The position numbers were made by a program, and so were the translations under genes. Under the pieces are notes generated by a model. It was given only the letters and a program-made list of their open reading frames with translations. It was not told the origin of the DNA and made no database searches. This document shows positions 53,939 through 62,706 of a stretch of DNA of 64,000 nucleotides, one piece after another; within the stretch, counting starts at the first letter, position 1, and each line of letters begins with the position of its first letter. Origin of the DNA: an uncultured Candidatus Saccharibacteria bacterium (GTDB taxonomy: Bacteria; Patescibacteriota; Saccharimonadia; Saccharimonadales; Saccharimonadaceae); NCBI GenBank assembly GCA_938033695.1, contig CALHKE010000019.1, positions 1 to 64,000 of the forward strand, read 5' to 3'.

Positions 53939-54496
53939 TTAGTAATTAATTGCACGCAATTCAAAGTAGGCTCTTGGATGTGCACACACTGGGCAAACCT
54001 CAGGTGCTTCGTTACCTACGAAGGTATAACCACAGTTACGACACTTCCAGACGGTAACTTTTTCAGATTTAAAGACTACATCATCATCAATATTCTTGAT
54101 CAATTTGCGGTAGCGTTCTTCGTGCTCTTTTTCAATTGCGCCAACGCCATCGAATTTGTCAGCGATTTCGTCAAAACCTTCTTCACGGGCGATACGAGCG
54201 AACTCTTTGTACATATCGGTCCATTCATAATCTTCGCCAGCAGCCGCGATTTCAAGGTTGGTTCTGGTGTCAGCTACAGCGCCGTCATTGAGGTACTTGT
54301 ACCAAAGTTTGGCGTGTTCTTTTTCATTGTCAGAGGTTTCGTTGAAAATTTCAGCAATCTGTTCGTAACCATCCTTTTTTGCACGAGAAGCAAAGAACTG
54401 GTATTTTACACGAGCTTGGGATTCTCCCGCAAAAGCGGTTTTTAAATTATCATAGGTCTTACTATTTTTAAAATTAGATTTATCAATATCGGACAT
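53939..54496 (-). CDS. Rubrerythrin
   Basis: 185 residues. Ferritin-like diiron domain with the two Glu-x-x-His-type sites ([41 protein letters not shown]), then a C-terminal rubredoxin domain with CRNCGYTF and [12 protein letters not shown]. It reduces hydrogen peroxide in anaerobes or microaerophiles. Preceded by a strong Shine-Dalgarno site (AAAGGAG); divergent from ruvB. Confidence 0.96.
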   Translation of the reverse strand: MSDIDKSNFKNSKTYDNLKTAFAGESQARVKYQFFASRAKKDGYEQIAEIFNETSDNEKEHAKLWYKYLNDGAVADTRTNLEIAAAGEDYEWTDMYKEFARIAREEGFDEIADKFDGVGAIEKEHEERYRKLIKNIDDDVVFKSEKVTVWKCRNCGYTFVGNEAPEVCPVCAHPRAYFELRAINY

Positions 54497-54556
54497 TGAG
54501 CTCCTTTCTTAATGGTATAATCTATTATAACGCATTTAAGCAAAAGACGGAGGATT

Positions 54557-55564
54557 ATGGCAATCGAGCGAGTTATCGACAATATATCGCACGAGGAGGA
54601 TCAGGAAGAGCAAGCAGTAGAAGTCAGTCTTCGCCCAACTAATTTTGCCGAGTATATCGGCCAGGAGCGCTTGAAAAAGAACCTGAAGATCGCTATCGCG
54701 GCGGTAAAAAAACGTAATGACGGGACTACTTTGGACCACGTCCTACTCTATGGTCCACCGGGTCTTGGTAAAACCACCATGGCTAACGTCATCGCCCATG
54801 AACTTGGTTCCAATCTGCGCGTTACCTCTGGTCCGGCTATTGAACGCGCTGGAGATCTTGCCTCTATTCTGACCAATCTTCAAAATGGCGACGTACTTTT
54901 TATCGATGAAATTCATCGTCTGCGTCGCGCCGTGGAGGAAATTCTTTATTCTGCCATGGAAGATTATAAACTCGACATCGTGATTGGTAAGGGTCCGGCC
55001 GCCCGTTCGGTGCGTCTCGACTTGCCTCGTTTTACCGTAATCGGCGCCACCACGCGCACCGGTTCTTTGGCTGGGCCACTTCGCGATCGCTTCGGGATCA
55101 CACATCGTCTGGAATATTACAATGAATCAGAAATCGGTCAAATTATTGCTCGTACCGCCAGTATTCTCGGCACGGAAATTTCCGAAGAAGCTACAGCTAC
55201 CCTAGCTGCCCGCTCTCGTCTCACACCACGTATTGCCAACCGTTTAATGAAACGCGTGCGGGATTTTGCTGATGTTCATGGTGATGGCTCAGTTAATCTC
55301 GATATCGCGACTAAGGCTCTCGGTCTCATGGAAATCGATTCGCTTGGTCTTGATCCGGCTGACCGTAATATGTTGCAGCTAATGCTCGATAATTATGGTA
55401 ACCGCCCCGTTGGCCTCACTACTATTGCCGCCCTGACCGGTGATGAAGTCACTACAATTGAAGACTATTACGAACCATTTTTGATTCAACTTGGCTTCAT
55501 TGAAAAGACTCCGCGCGGACGCATTGTCACCGAAAAAGCCAAGCGTCATCTCGCTTCTCTCTAA
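54557..55564 (+). CDS. ruvB: Holliday junction helicase RuvB
   Basis: 335 residues. [15 protein letters not shown], Walker [14 protein letters not shown], Walker [10 protein letters not shown], sensor [18 protein letters not shown] with the Arg finger region, and C-terminal winged helix ([12 protein letters not shown]). Motor of branch migration with RuvA. GGAGG lies before ATG. Confidence 0.97.
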   Translation: MAIERVIDNISHEEDQEEQAVEVSLRPTNFAEYIGQERLKKNLKIAIAAVKKRNDGTTLDHVLLYGPPGLGKTTMANVIAHELGSNLRVTSGPAIERAGDLASILTNLQNGDVLFIDEIHRLRRAVEEILYSAMEDYKLDIVIGKGPAARSVRLDLPRFTVIGATTRTGSLAGPLRDRFGITHRLEYYNESEIGQIIARTASILGTEISEEATATLAARSRLTPRIANRLMKRVRDFADVHGDGSVNLDIATKALGLMEIDSLGLDPADRNMLQLMLDNYGNRPVGLTTIAALTGDEVTTIEDYYEPFLIQLGFIEKTPRGRIVTEKAKRHLASL

Positions 55565-55610
55565 TCACCTGAAAATATGTTATAATATAACTAATTTAAC
55601 AGGGAAGCGT

Positions 55611-56429
55611 ATGAAGCAGAAAAATTATAATCCAAAATTGGGCATTTCTCTTGAGGCTGGCGAGCGAATTGTTCTCGAAATTAAACGTACTAAAATTATT
55701 CCAATTTTAATCTTTGCCGGAGCTTGTCTAGCTAGCATTTTGCTTTTTGCTCTCTATATTTTGATCAATGCGGGAAATTCCTTCGTCTTCGCCCTCGATA
55801 CTAATGGCCGCGCTTTCTTCCTCTTGGTTATCGCGATTGTGCTTGGTACAGTCTGGATCGCGACCTTGATTAGTCTTAATGTTTATACCACCAATAAACT
55901 TTTTGTCACTAATAAACGCCTCATTCAACGCGTCGCCAATTCGCTTTTTGACACTGCGATGAATGTAATCGATTTGGTTTCCGTCGAAGATGTCTCCTTT
56001 AAGCAAGCTGGCCTCTTCGAGCATCTCTTTGAAGTTGGTACTCTTCGCATGTCGACTATTGGTGATGAGACTACCTATATTTTCAAATATCTCGATACTC
56101 CTACCGATGAGCTCGAAACCATCACTCATTATGTTCACGTCGAGAAGGGTGAAATTCCTGCCGATGCTGAATGTGAAGTCCCAGCTAACGCTGATAAAAA
56201 ATCGCTCTCTGAAATTTTAGCCGCTAAGAAAAACCAAAAATCTGAACCCAAGCCAGAAACTGCTACCCCAAACACCATCCATATCGATCATCGCACCCGT
56301 CAGGTTAAAGAAACTTCACCTGAAGAGACTAACACTTCGTCTGATGCTTCACTTGAGAAAACCGACCTCGCATCTAACTCGGCCGACACTTCTTCTGACA
56401 CTCTAAACGTGCCAAATCTGGAAAAATAA
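55611..56429 (+). CDS. Membrane protein with bacterial PH domain (YdbS/DUF304-like)
   Basis: About 272 residues from ATG 55611 (AGGGAA upstream); an earlier start at 55491 would overlap ruvB. Two helices (IIPILIFAGACLASILLFALYIL; FFLLVIAIVLGTVWIATLISL) precede a PH-like domain (NKLFVTNKRLIQRVANS, VSVEDVSFKQAG, FEVGTLRMSTIGDETTYIFKYL). The C-terminal 70 residues are a disordered Ser/Thr/Glu tail. Role unknown. Confidence 0.8.
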   Translation: MKQKNYNPKLGISLEAGERIVLEIKRTKIIPILIFAGACLASILLFALYILINAGNSFVFALDTNGRAFFLLVIAIVLGTVWIATLISLNVYTTNKLFVTNKRLIQRVANSLFDTAMNVIDLVSVEDVSFKQAGLFEHLFEVGTLRMSTIGDETTYIFKYLDTPTDELETITHYVHVEKGEIPADAECEVPANADKKSLSEILAAKKNQKSEPKPETATPNTIHIDHRTRQVKETSPEETNTSSDASLEKTDLASNSADTSSDTLNVPNLEK

Positions 56430-56452
56430 ATCTCACACTAAGTTTTTTAGTA

Positions 56453-56483
56453 AAAATAGTTCCAGCTAGGAACTATTTTTTTC
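56453..56483 (+). terminator. Terminator after the PH-domain gene
   Basis: AAAATAGTTCC and GGAACTATTTT with a five-base loop, followed by T. Confidence 0.9.
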
Positions 56484-56538
56484 TAATAATTTTTCACCTC
56501 AATGGCTTTTGTTTTAGTTTTTTACACTCACCTTTTTG

Positions 56539-57111
56539 TTAACGATTTTTTAACGCCAGGCGAATCTGATCTTCCACTGGCAAATCTGCATCAATTTCTT
56601 TTAATGCCTCAGTCGCTTCCTTTAGATTAAAACCAAGTGCCATCAGAGCATCGAGAGCCTCATTATTTTCCGGCTTCTTCACCTGAATTTCTGCGCCAGT
56701 GTAATGACTTGGTAATCCTACCTTATCTTTTAGATCGACGATTACGCGCTCGGCTGATTTTTTCCCCACGCCGCTCGCCTTGCTAATAAAGCTGCTATCC
56801 GCATTGGCAATAGCGTTACGTACTTCCTCAGGTGTACCTAGAGAGAGAATCGCCATACCGGCCTTCGGGCCAATCCCGTTCACAGAAATTAGCATTTCAA
56901 AAATTTTCTTGGCCATCAGAGTAGTAAAGCCATAGAGATCTTCTGAAGTCTCACGCACTGCGTGATAAGTATAAAATTTCTTGGTTTCCCCTACGTTAAT
57001 TTCTTCAAAATCAATTGTCGAAAGATTCACTTCATAACCCACACCATGCACATCCACAATAATCTGCCCGGTGAATTTTTCCGCAATCGTACCTTCTACG
57101 TGTGCTATCAT
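56539..57111 (-). CDS. ruvA: Holliday junction DNA-binding protein RuvA
   Basis: 190 residues. OB domain (IAHVEGTIAEKFTGQIIVDVHGVGYEV), two HhH motifs (LISVNGIGPKAGMAIL, KASGVGKKSAERVIVDL) and the C-terminal RuvB-binding helix region (ALDALMALGFNLKEATEAL). Tetramer that holds the junction. Confidence 0.96.
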   Translation of the reverse strand: MIAHVEGTIAEKFTGQIIVDVHGVGYEVNLSTIDFEEINVGETKKFYTYHAVRETSEDLYGFTTLMAKKIFEMLISVNGIGPKAGMAILSLGTPEEVRNAIANADSSFISKASGVGKKSAERVIVDLKDKVGLPSHYTGAEIQVKKPENNEALDALMALGFNLKEATEALKEIDADLPVEDQIRLALKNR

Positions 57112-57149
57112 GTAACTATTTTACCATAAGAAAAAGCGGCTCATCGCCG

Positions 57150-57752
57150 TTAATTCTTGATGACTCTAGCCAACAGGTCTTCCATCATCTCGTAATCGTG
57201 ATGAAAGGTCTTGTCACTAGCCTGTATCATCTCTTCCGTAGTGATACCATCAAAGTTAACTAGATAATCTACTCTTGATGCTAGCTCCCTAATAAACAGC
57301 CTCTGTACTCTACCGTTGCCCTCCCTAAACGGGTGGATAGTGTTAAGGTCGCCAAGATAGTAAGCTAGTCTCTTGATGATAGTGTTCTTGTCCAGTCCCT
57401 CTAAATAGTTCTCGGCTTTCAGCTCATTAAACAGAACCTCGGCATTAATCTCTATTAGTTCATGCTGACAGAAAATGTTGCCTTTACTGATGTCCGTCTT
57501 GCGAAGCTCTCCAGCCCAGTCATAAATGTCTGAGAATAAATGCTTGTGGAGTCTCTTGATATAATCGAAGTCTAGCTCTCCCTTTAATGGCTTATCTATA
57601 AGCTCTAAGGTCTTTATAGCAGTAATTTCTCGTTCAGCCTCATTTAGGGCTTTCTCATTCTCTATATTTAGCTTGTTCTTGAGGACGGAACTATCTGGGT
57701 AGCAGTAGCAATCATCTCTCTCGTATTCGTAAGACAATGGAACGGAAGACAT
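57150..57752 (-). CDS. Fic-domain protein (AMP transferase/toxin-like)
   Basis: 200 residues. The full active-site motif HPFREGNGRVQR lies near 140-151, with the flap region (GELRKTDISKGNIFCQHELI) before it. Fic enzymes move AMP or other nucleotide parts onto target proteins such as GyrB and ParE. No inhibitory helix motif is seen inside the protein; the small VbhA-like gene just upstream, two bases away, would supply it. Together a type II-like toxin-antitoxin pair. Confidence 0.9.
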   Translation of the reverse strand: MSSVPLSYEYERDDCYCYPDSSVLKNKLNIENEKALNEAEREITAIKTLELIDKPLKGELDFDYIKRLHKHLFSDIYDWAGELRKTDISKGNIFCQHELIEINAEVLFNELKAENYLEGLDKNTIIKRLAYYLGDLNTIHPFREGNGRVQRLFIRELASRVDYLVNFDGITTEEMIQASDKTFHHDYEMMEDLLARVIKN

Positions 57753-57754
57753 AG

Positions 57755-57925
57755 TTAAGCATCCACTCTCCTGTGTTTCGCGAGGGCTAATTGAAGAGCC
57801 TTTTTGTAGGTGGTTTTACCGGTTAAGCAGTCCATCATAGTCTGTTTTTCGCGCGCAGATAATTTCATACCCTCCAGTCTAAGGTTGGAATCTACAAAGC
57901 TAATCATCTCTTCGTTCTTACTCAT
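57755..57925 (-). CDS. VbhA-like Fic antitoxin
   Basis: 56 residues. The first half FVDSNLRLEGMKLS resembles the inhibitory helix of VbhA-type antitoxins, whose Glu blocks ATP in the Fic pocket (motif S/TxxxE-G/N; here Asn stands four residues before Glu with Ser one further). The second half (REKQTMMDCLTGKTTYKKALQLAL) fits the family's dimer part. Leaderless layout: TATAAT (57937-57932), six bases, ATG. The fic gene follows after two bases. Confidence 0.8.
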   Translation of the reverse strand: MSKNEEMISFVDSNLRLEGMKLSAREKQTMMDCLTGKTTYKKALQLALAKHRRVDA

Positions 57926-58121
57926 ATACCTATTATACTATATCTTGGTGTATTGCTGTAATAGTGGGGTATAAAAGTATATTCCCCTGTAAATAATATG
58001 TATAACCCTTGTTGCTTGTGGTCTAGATTCCTTTTTTTGACTGCTCCTCGTAAGTAGTTTAGTATTTTTAATAAATAGCCCTGTGAGTCCCTGAGAAGCT
58101 TTACAAAGTCTCTCTAAGTCA

Positions 58122-59123
58122 TTAATAAGAGAAGAACATATCTTCCGATTTTTGCCCAATCTGTTCGATTACCCTAGTGGCTGTGGTTTCATCTTCTAAA
58201 GCGTCATATATGCCTTGCAGATTTTCTGGTACATTATGATGCGGGAAATTGCTGCTAAACATAGTTTGGGTAAGCTTACTTTTTGATGAAAACCATTCAT
58301 CATTTGGCTCTGCACCATCTTTAAACACAGCCTCCTCCAAATGCCAACTCCTTGAAAACCTGTTTCGCTTGTCGTCGTATGCCCCTTCGAGTATCAGATC
58401 ATCAGGTATGTTCATATCTGCGGCTTTTAAGATTGGTTCTAGAAAGATATTATCAGCCATCGCCTCCTTAAACCCAATGAGGTCTAGCGGCATAAATTGA
58501 TATTGCTTACCCGCTCTTTTCTCATCGAAGAACTTTTTAGAATTGTGCTCAATCCAGTCGGTATGTATATTGTCTAAGACATCAAGTATAAAATCTTCCT
58601 CAAAGTAGTCATCTTCGATGTCGTGACGAGCCTCAAACATATGTCGTATCTGATTACCCAATTTCGCAAACGACACATCCTGTTTATCGCCAGTCAAGAT
58701 ACTATCAAGCAGTTCTTCCTGTCCGTTCCATTCCGCCACGATTTTTTCGTCCGTCCTGCGTAAAAAGCCGTTCTCGCCCATCTTAACAGATATTTTGCCT
58801 TTTTTGTTAAGAACTTTACTGATGCCATCGACGGCGGCTTTAATTGAGTTTTCAGCATAAACTTGGCTTTCTAGTTCTTCTACGCTTGCACCAGCAACTT
58901 TTTCTGATGCCTCTTCGTCAGAGAGACCGTTCCAGTTCTTGAGAGCATTTTTGGCGATTTCACGATAAACATTGTTTTCCGCCGTTAAAACTTCTGCCTG
59001 GTTGCACTTTTCGGCTGTTTTGCCTCCCTGAAACTTATTAGCCATCGCCGCTACATCCTCCCAACCAGTTTTTCCACTCCCATTATTGGTGGTATTTCCC
59101 ACTGTTTCAATTTTTCCATCCAT
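58122..59123 (-). CDS. Hypothetical protein of the Fic island
   Basis: 333 residues, acidic. The N-terminal third has NVYREIAKNALKNWNGLSDEEASEKVAG and ELESQVYAENSIKAAVDGI; I have the impression of similar stretches in hypothetical proteins of conjugative elements, but cannot verify this. No catalytic motif recognised. A structured leader with a 62-nt hairpin (59234-59295) lies upstream, and GCGGG-ctt-CCCGC just before the AAGAG that precedes ATG. Confidence 0.6.
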   Translation of the reverse strand: MDGKIETVGNTTNNGSGKTGWEDVAAMANKFQGGKTAEKCNQAEVLTAENNVYREIAKNALKNWNGLSDEEASEKVAGASVEELESQVYAENSIKAAVDGISKVLNKKGKISVKMGENGFLRRTDEKIVAEWNGQEELLDSILTGDKQDVSFAKLGNQIRHMFEARHDIEDDYFEEDFILDVLDNIHTDWIEHNSKKFFDEKRAGKQYQFMPLDLIGFKEAMADNIFLEPILKAADMNIPDDLILEGAYDDKRNRFSRSWHLEEAVFKDGAEPNDEWFSSKSKLTQTMFSSNFPHHNVPENLQGIYDALEDETTATRVIEQIGQKSEDMFFSY

Positions 59124-59233
59124 TATTTTTCTCTTGCGGGAAGCCCGCTCCTAAAATTGATATTGAAGCAGCTTATCCACTAAAATCAAGTGTAATACTC
59201 CGCTATGAGATGTTCTAGACTTCACTTTTCTGC

Positions 59234-59411
59234 AGATAGGCAGTTGAGCCGACTGGAGCGAGGTGCTCCATACGGGGTTCAACTATTGCCTATCTTGTCA
59301 GGGATAGGCCTGTCGACAGATTTGAAATTTAGGACAATTTAATTATATTACTTTTTTGGCTCGGCTGCTAGCCTTGTCGACCTGCTCGTAGTAGTGTGTA
59401 ATAGGCAATAG
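59234..59411. repeat. Inverted-repeat region between the Fic island and tRNA-Met
   Basis: A 62-nt hairpin (59234-59295) has three stacked stems: AGATAGGCA/TGCCTATCT, GTTGAGCC/GGTTCAAC and GGAGC/GCTCC. CTATTGCCTAT (59284-59294) recurs inverted at 59401-59411, and GTCGAC occurs twice between. TATAAT (59347-59342, minus strand) could transcribe the hairpin as the leader of the 333-residue gene. No gene is seen in 59124-59521. Leader RNA, attachment site and origin are all possible. Confidence 0.5.
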
Positions 59412-59521
59412 AGAACTTTAATTATTAACTCGTAGTATATGGGAGCAGACGAAAAAAATAGACTCCACTACCATCTTAGAGAGCCTTTTAATTCTGTGGT
59501 TTCTATTAATGAAATCCAACT

Positions 59522-59598
59522 TGGTAGTACCGACTGGGATTGAACCAGTGACCTTAGGCTTATGAGTCCTACGCTCTAACCAGCTGAGCTACGGTACC
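59522..59598 (-). tRNA. tRNA-Met (anticodon CAT)
   Basis: Acceptor GGTACCG/CGGTACT, anticodon loop CTCATAA, T loop GTTCAAT, encoded ACCA. It has no initiator features. A lysidine-modified Ile-CAT tRNA cannot be excluded from sequence alone. Confidence 0.88.
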
Positions 59599-59604
59599 AC
59601 TTTC

Positions 59605-59690
59605 TGGCGGAAGGGACAGGATTCGAACCTGCGAAGCGTTAACTTGCCGGTTTTCAAGACCGGTGCCATCAACCACTCGGCCACCCTTCC
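59605..59690 (-). tRNA. tRNA-Ser (anticodon TGA)
   Basis: Class II tRNA with a long variable arm; acceptor GGAAGGG/CCCTTCC, anticodon loop CTTGAAA, T loop GTTCGAA, discriminator G and encoded CCA. Confidence 0.95.
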
Positions 59691-59752
59691 ACTAACTATC
59701 ATACCAGAAAAATTCCTCCCCGTAAAGTAAAAAATTATCCCAAGAAGATAGA

Positions 59753-60454
59753 TTAAGCTGCGTTGGTGAAGACGTTAATTACATCATCGAGATCATCTAC
59801 GGCATCCAGTAGCTTGTCTACTTTTTCCGCATCTGCCTCGCTCACCTCTACGGTGTTATTTGGTAGATATTTGAGTTCTGCAGAATCCACATTGAGTCCA
59901 GCATCAATCAAATTCTTACGTACTTTCATCAAATCGGTTGGTTCGGTAATAATTTCGATGCCATCTTCCGTTTCATTGGCATCTTCTGCGCCAGCATCTA
60001 GGGCAGTCATTAGCGCATCTTCACCCTTGTCTTCGATAAAAATCACACCCTTGCGTGAGAATTGGAACATCACCGATCCAGGATCAGCCATGCGTCCGCC
60101 GTTCTTTGAAAGCGCATTGCGGACTTCTGGCATGGTACGATTTTTATTATCGGTAGCAATCTCGATAATCAAACCAATACCGGCTGGTCCGTAGGCCTCA
60201 TAGGTTTCTTCAATTAAAGCTGCCGCATTTTTATCGGCGGCACGAGCAATCGCACGTTCGATGTTCGCCTTTGGCATATTAGCCTTGCGAGCTTTTTCTA
60301 ATACCATCGCAAGAGATGGATTCATCGTTGGGTCGGCACCAGCACGCGCAGCAATCGCGATTTGGTTACCAATTTTAGTGAAGGCGGCACCACGTTTCGC
60401 GTCCACGATTGCTTTTTGGCGCTTGGTGGTAGCCCATTTACTGTGTCCAGACAT
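59753..60454 (-). CDS. yebC: YebC/PmpR family protein
   Basis: 233 residues. GHSKWATTKRQKAIVDAKRGAAFTKIG at the start, then GADPTMNPSLAMVLEKARKANMPKANIERAI and the middle VRNALSKNGGRMADPGSVMFQF. The family is annotated as transcriptional regulators; some members help ribosomes pass proline stretches. Confidence 0.95.
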   Translation of the reverse strand: MSGHSKWATTKRQKAIVDAKRGAAFTKIGNQIAIAARAGADPTMNPSLAMVLEKARKANMPKANIERAIARAADKNAAALIEETYEAYGPAGIGLIIEIATDNKNRTMPEVRNALSKNGGRMADPGSVMFQFSRKGVIFIEDKGEDALMTALDAGAEDANETEDGIEIITEPTDLMKVRKNLIDAGLNVDSAELKYLPNNTVEVSEADAEKVDKLLDAVDDLDDVINVFTNAA

Positions 60455-60517
60455 AATAACCCCTTATTTTTCCTAATAATAACTTTGTATTATTGTAACA
60501 TTTTTTCAAAAAAGCAA

Positions 60518-60542
60518 AAGGGGCGCAAATCTTGCGTCCCTT
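60518..60542 (-). terminator. Terminator of the 148-residue gene
   Basis: AAGGGGCGCAA and TTGCGTCCCTT (one G-U pair) with a three-base loop; U-rich tail on the minus strand. Confidence 0.8.
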
Positions 60543-60549
60543 AAATTTC

Positions 60550-60996
60550 TTAGCCTGCCTGACTGGATTTGATCAGTTCGTCTCTCAAATATTCAAATCT
60601 TACTCTAACTGGTGAAATTTTAGCCTCAGTGGCCATAGGTTCGAAGTTCCGCGTCGGCCAAAATCTCTCCAGGGTATCTCGAAATAATTTAGTGGTAGTA
60701 TTAAAACTCTCGATATAGTTATCGAACTCTTCAATTGTCCACGCGATTGATTCGGTACTGTGGTAAGTTTTTTGCACTCGATGACTGTGCATGGTGGATT
60801 TACATTGGTTGAGAAGACCTCTCGCCATATCATTAATTAATCTTAAGATATTGCTCTGATAGGAATTACTCCTGTCATCCTGACCGATTAGTATGCATTG
60901 GGCTTTTACCACGAGTGTCATCCTGTCGATTCTTTCGTTTAATGTCAATGTGATTTCGTCAGACATTTTTTGTAACTTAGATTTGTCAAAGTACAT
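60550..60996 (-). CDS. Hypothetical protein
   Basis: 148 residues, helical, soluble, family not recognised (start MYFDKSKLQKMSDEITLTLN; later WTIEEFDNYIESFNTTTKL). GAGGGGG lies about ten bases before ATG and a terminator follows, so it is a single-gene unit. Confidence 0.6.
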   Translation of the reverse strand: MYFDKSKLQKMSDEITLTLNERIDRMTLVVKAQCILIGQDDRSNSYQSNILRLINDMARGLLNQCKSTMHSHRVQKTYHSTESIAWTIEEFDNYIESFNTTTKLFRDTLERFWPTRNFEPMATEAKISPVRVRFEYLRDELIKSSQAG

Positions 60997-61045
60997 ATAA
61001 TTTCCCCCTCTTTCTGTAAAATAAACAGGCTACCCCTATATTATA

Positions 61046-61810
61046 TCACATTTTGTAATTTTTTACCTCTTTTGCACCATATTCCATTAGTTTGTCAAAA
61101 TCATGATCTTTATAGTAAAAATCTCGTAATTGGTTTCTTAGATGCTGAAATTCAGGATAACTTGCATCCGGCAAAGTTATAATTGGCTTCCAAGATTCAT
61201 CAAGTAGGGCCGTTAGAGATTCCTTTAGAATATAATATTCTCCCCTCGAAAGGCTAAAAACCACAGAATCTGGATTTTCTCGATAATAGTAATTCGTCTG
61301 AAAATGCATTAACTCATGTAAAATTCCATCGAGTGGCATCCCCCATAATTCATTGTCGATTTTTGCATAGGTAAAAATCACTCCCTCCTCATAAAAAACA
61401 ATCATGGCTGGAAAAGTTGTAATCAAGAATAATAAATCCTCACTCGGCAACACTGCCTCTGGTGAAATTTTATGAATTTCCTTAGCGCGATTTTTCGCAC
61501 AATCTTTAATTGCTAGGGGATGCTCCGTTACTTCTTCGAGTCGTTTAATTGCTAGTTCAAATTTTTCATTTAGTTCATCACTCATGATTTGTTTAAATCG
61601 CTCCGGCACCATCTCAATCCGCGTGTTTCTTTCTTCGAGGTAGGGAATCAAGATTTTCTTCGCTTCCGAAAAATTTAACCCCATAATCTTTTCTGCTACT
61701 TCAATATCCTGAGCGTCTTTTAACTTTTTAATTCCACCAAAATTATTCAGGGAATTAAACCAGTTATAAGCATCTTGCGTAATGTCATAAATTATCTTGT
61801 AGGTGACCAT
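61046..61810 (-). CDS. Putative zinc metallopeptidase with HELMH motif
   Basis: 254 residues. GILHELMHFQTNYYY has HExxH at about 165-169; a downstream Glu (SLSRGEYYILKESLTALLDE) could be the third ligand, as in gluzincins. No signal peptide or membrane helix, so probably cytosolic. The N-terminal 100 residues are helical. Family not recognised. Confidence 0.65.
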   Translation of the reverse strand: MVTYKIIYDITQDAYNWFNSLNNFGGIKKLKDAQDIEVAEKIMGLNFSEAKKILIPYLEERNTRIEMVPERFKQIMSDELNEKFELAIKRLEEVTEHPLAIKDCAKNRAKEIHKISPEAVLPSEDLLFLITTFPAMIVFYEEGVIFTYAKIDNELWGMPLDGILHELMHFQTNYYYRENPDSVVFSLSRGEYYILKESLTALLDESWKPIITLPDASYPEFQHLRNQLRDFYYKDHDFDKLMEYGAKEVKNYKM

Positions 61811-61915
61811 CTATTAACTCTAATATAGCCTAGTCCACCTATTCCGTCTACCGATTTTCTCTCCCTTGCAATATTCTTCAAAATCGCTAAAATGAAACTA
61901 AAAAGGAGAGTTATT

Positions 61916-62656
61916 ATGCCAATTTTAATCCTAATTCTTATCGCCTTATTCGTGGTGATTCCAGGAATCCGCGTGGTTAATCAATACGAGCGCGGTGTGG
62001 TCCAGCGCCTCGGCCGTTTTCGTCGCATTATGGAACCGGGCCTTCACGTAATTATCCCTTACATCGATACTATGCGCACCGTTGATGTTCGTACTACTCC
62101 GATGGATGTGCCGAAGCAAGAAGTTATTACTAAAGATAACGTTACGGTTAATGTCGACGCCGTGGTTTATTTCCGCGTGATTGATGCTAAGAAAGCTGTC
62201 TTTGAAACCACTAACTACGCTTATGCTACCTCTACCTTTGCTCAAACCGCTTTGCGTGACGTTACTGGTAACTTCGATCTTGATGAATTACTCTCTAAAC
62301 GTGACAAAATTTCCAGCCAAATCAAGGAAATCGTTGACACCCAAACTGATAAATGGGGTATCGACATCGAAAGTGTGAAGCTTCAAAATATCGAACTTCC
62401 TTCCGATATGAAGCGTGCTATGGCCAAGCAAGCTGAGGCTGAACGTGAACGCCGCGCTGCGATTATCTCTGCGGAAGGTGAAAAAGCCTCGGCTGCGGCA
62501 GTGGCTGAAGCTGCCAGTCTGCTTGCGCAAACTCCAGGCGGTCTCAATATTCGTACTCTCCAAACTCTCGAAAAAATCAGCACCGACCCATCCCAAAAGA
62601 CCGTCATTCTTCTCCCTTCCGATCTCGCTGGTGGTTTGAAAAATCTTTTCAAGTAA
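61916..62656 (+). CDS. Slipin/stomatin-like SPFH protein
   Basis: About 246 residues from ATG 61916, chosen because AAGGAG (61903-61908) precedes it; an earlier in-frame ATG at 61892 has none. One N-terminal helix (ILILIALFVVIPGI), then the SPFH domain: YERGVVQRLGRFRRIMEPGLHVIIPYID, VITKDNVTVNVDAVVYFRV, TALRDVTGNFDLDELLSKRD, and the coiled coil KQAEAERERRAAIISAEGEK. A membrane-organising protein; no NfeD partner gene is next to it. Confidence 0.92.
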   Translation: MPILILILIALFVVIPGIRVVNQYERGVVQRLGRFRRIMEPGLHVIIPYIDTMRTVDVRTTPMDVPKQEVITKDNVTVNVDAVVYFRVIDAKKAVFETTNYAYATSTFAQTALRDVTGNFDLDELLSKRDKISSQIKEIVDTQTDKWGIDIESVKLQNIELPSDMKRAMAKQAEAERERRAAIISAEGEKASAAAVAEAASLLAQTPGGLNIRTLQTLEKISTDPSQKTVILLPSDLAGGLKNLFK

Positions 62657-62678
62657 GTTATGGCTCGAAAGTAACATA

Positions 62679-62706
62679 AAAAATAGCGTCATTTGGCGCT
62701 ATTTTT
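62679..62706. terminator. Bidirectional terminator between slipin and tilS
   Basis: AAAAATAGCG and CGCTATTTTT with an eight-base loop; A/T runs on both sides. Confidence 0.85.

Noticed and set aside
57938..58159. A 73-codon frame between the Fic antitoxin and the 333-residue gene
   Set aside because: It overlaps the end of the larger gene, lacks a ribosome site and has no domain.
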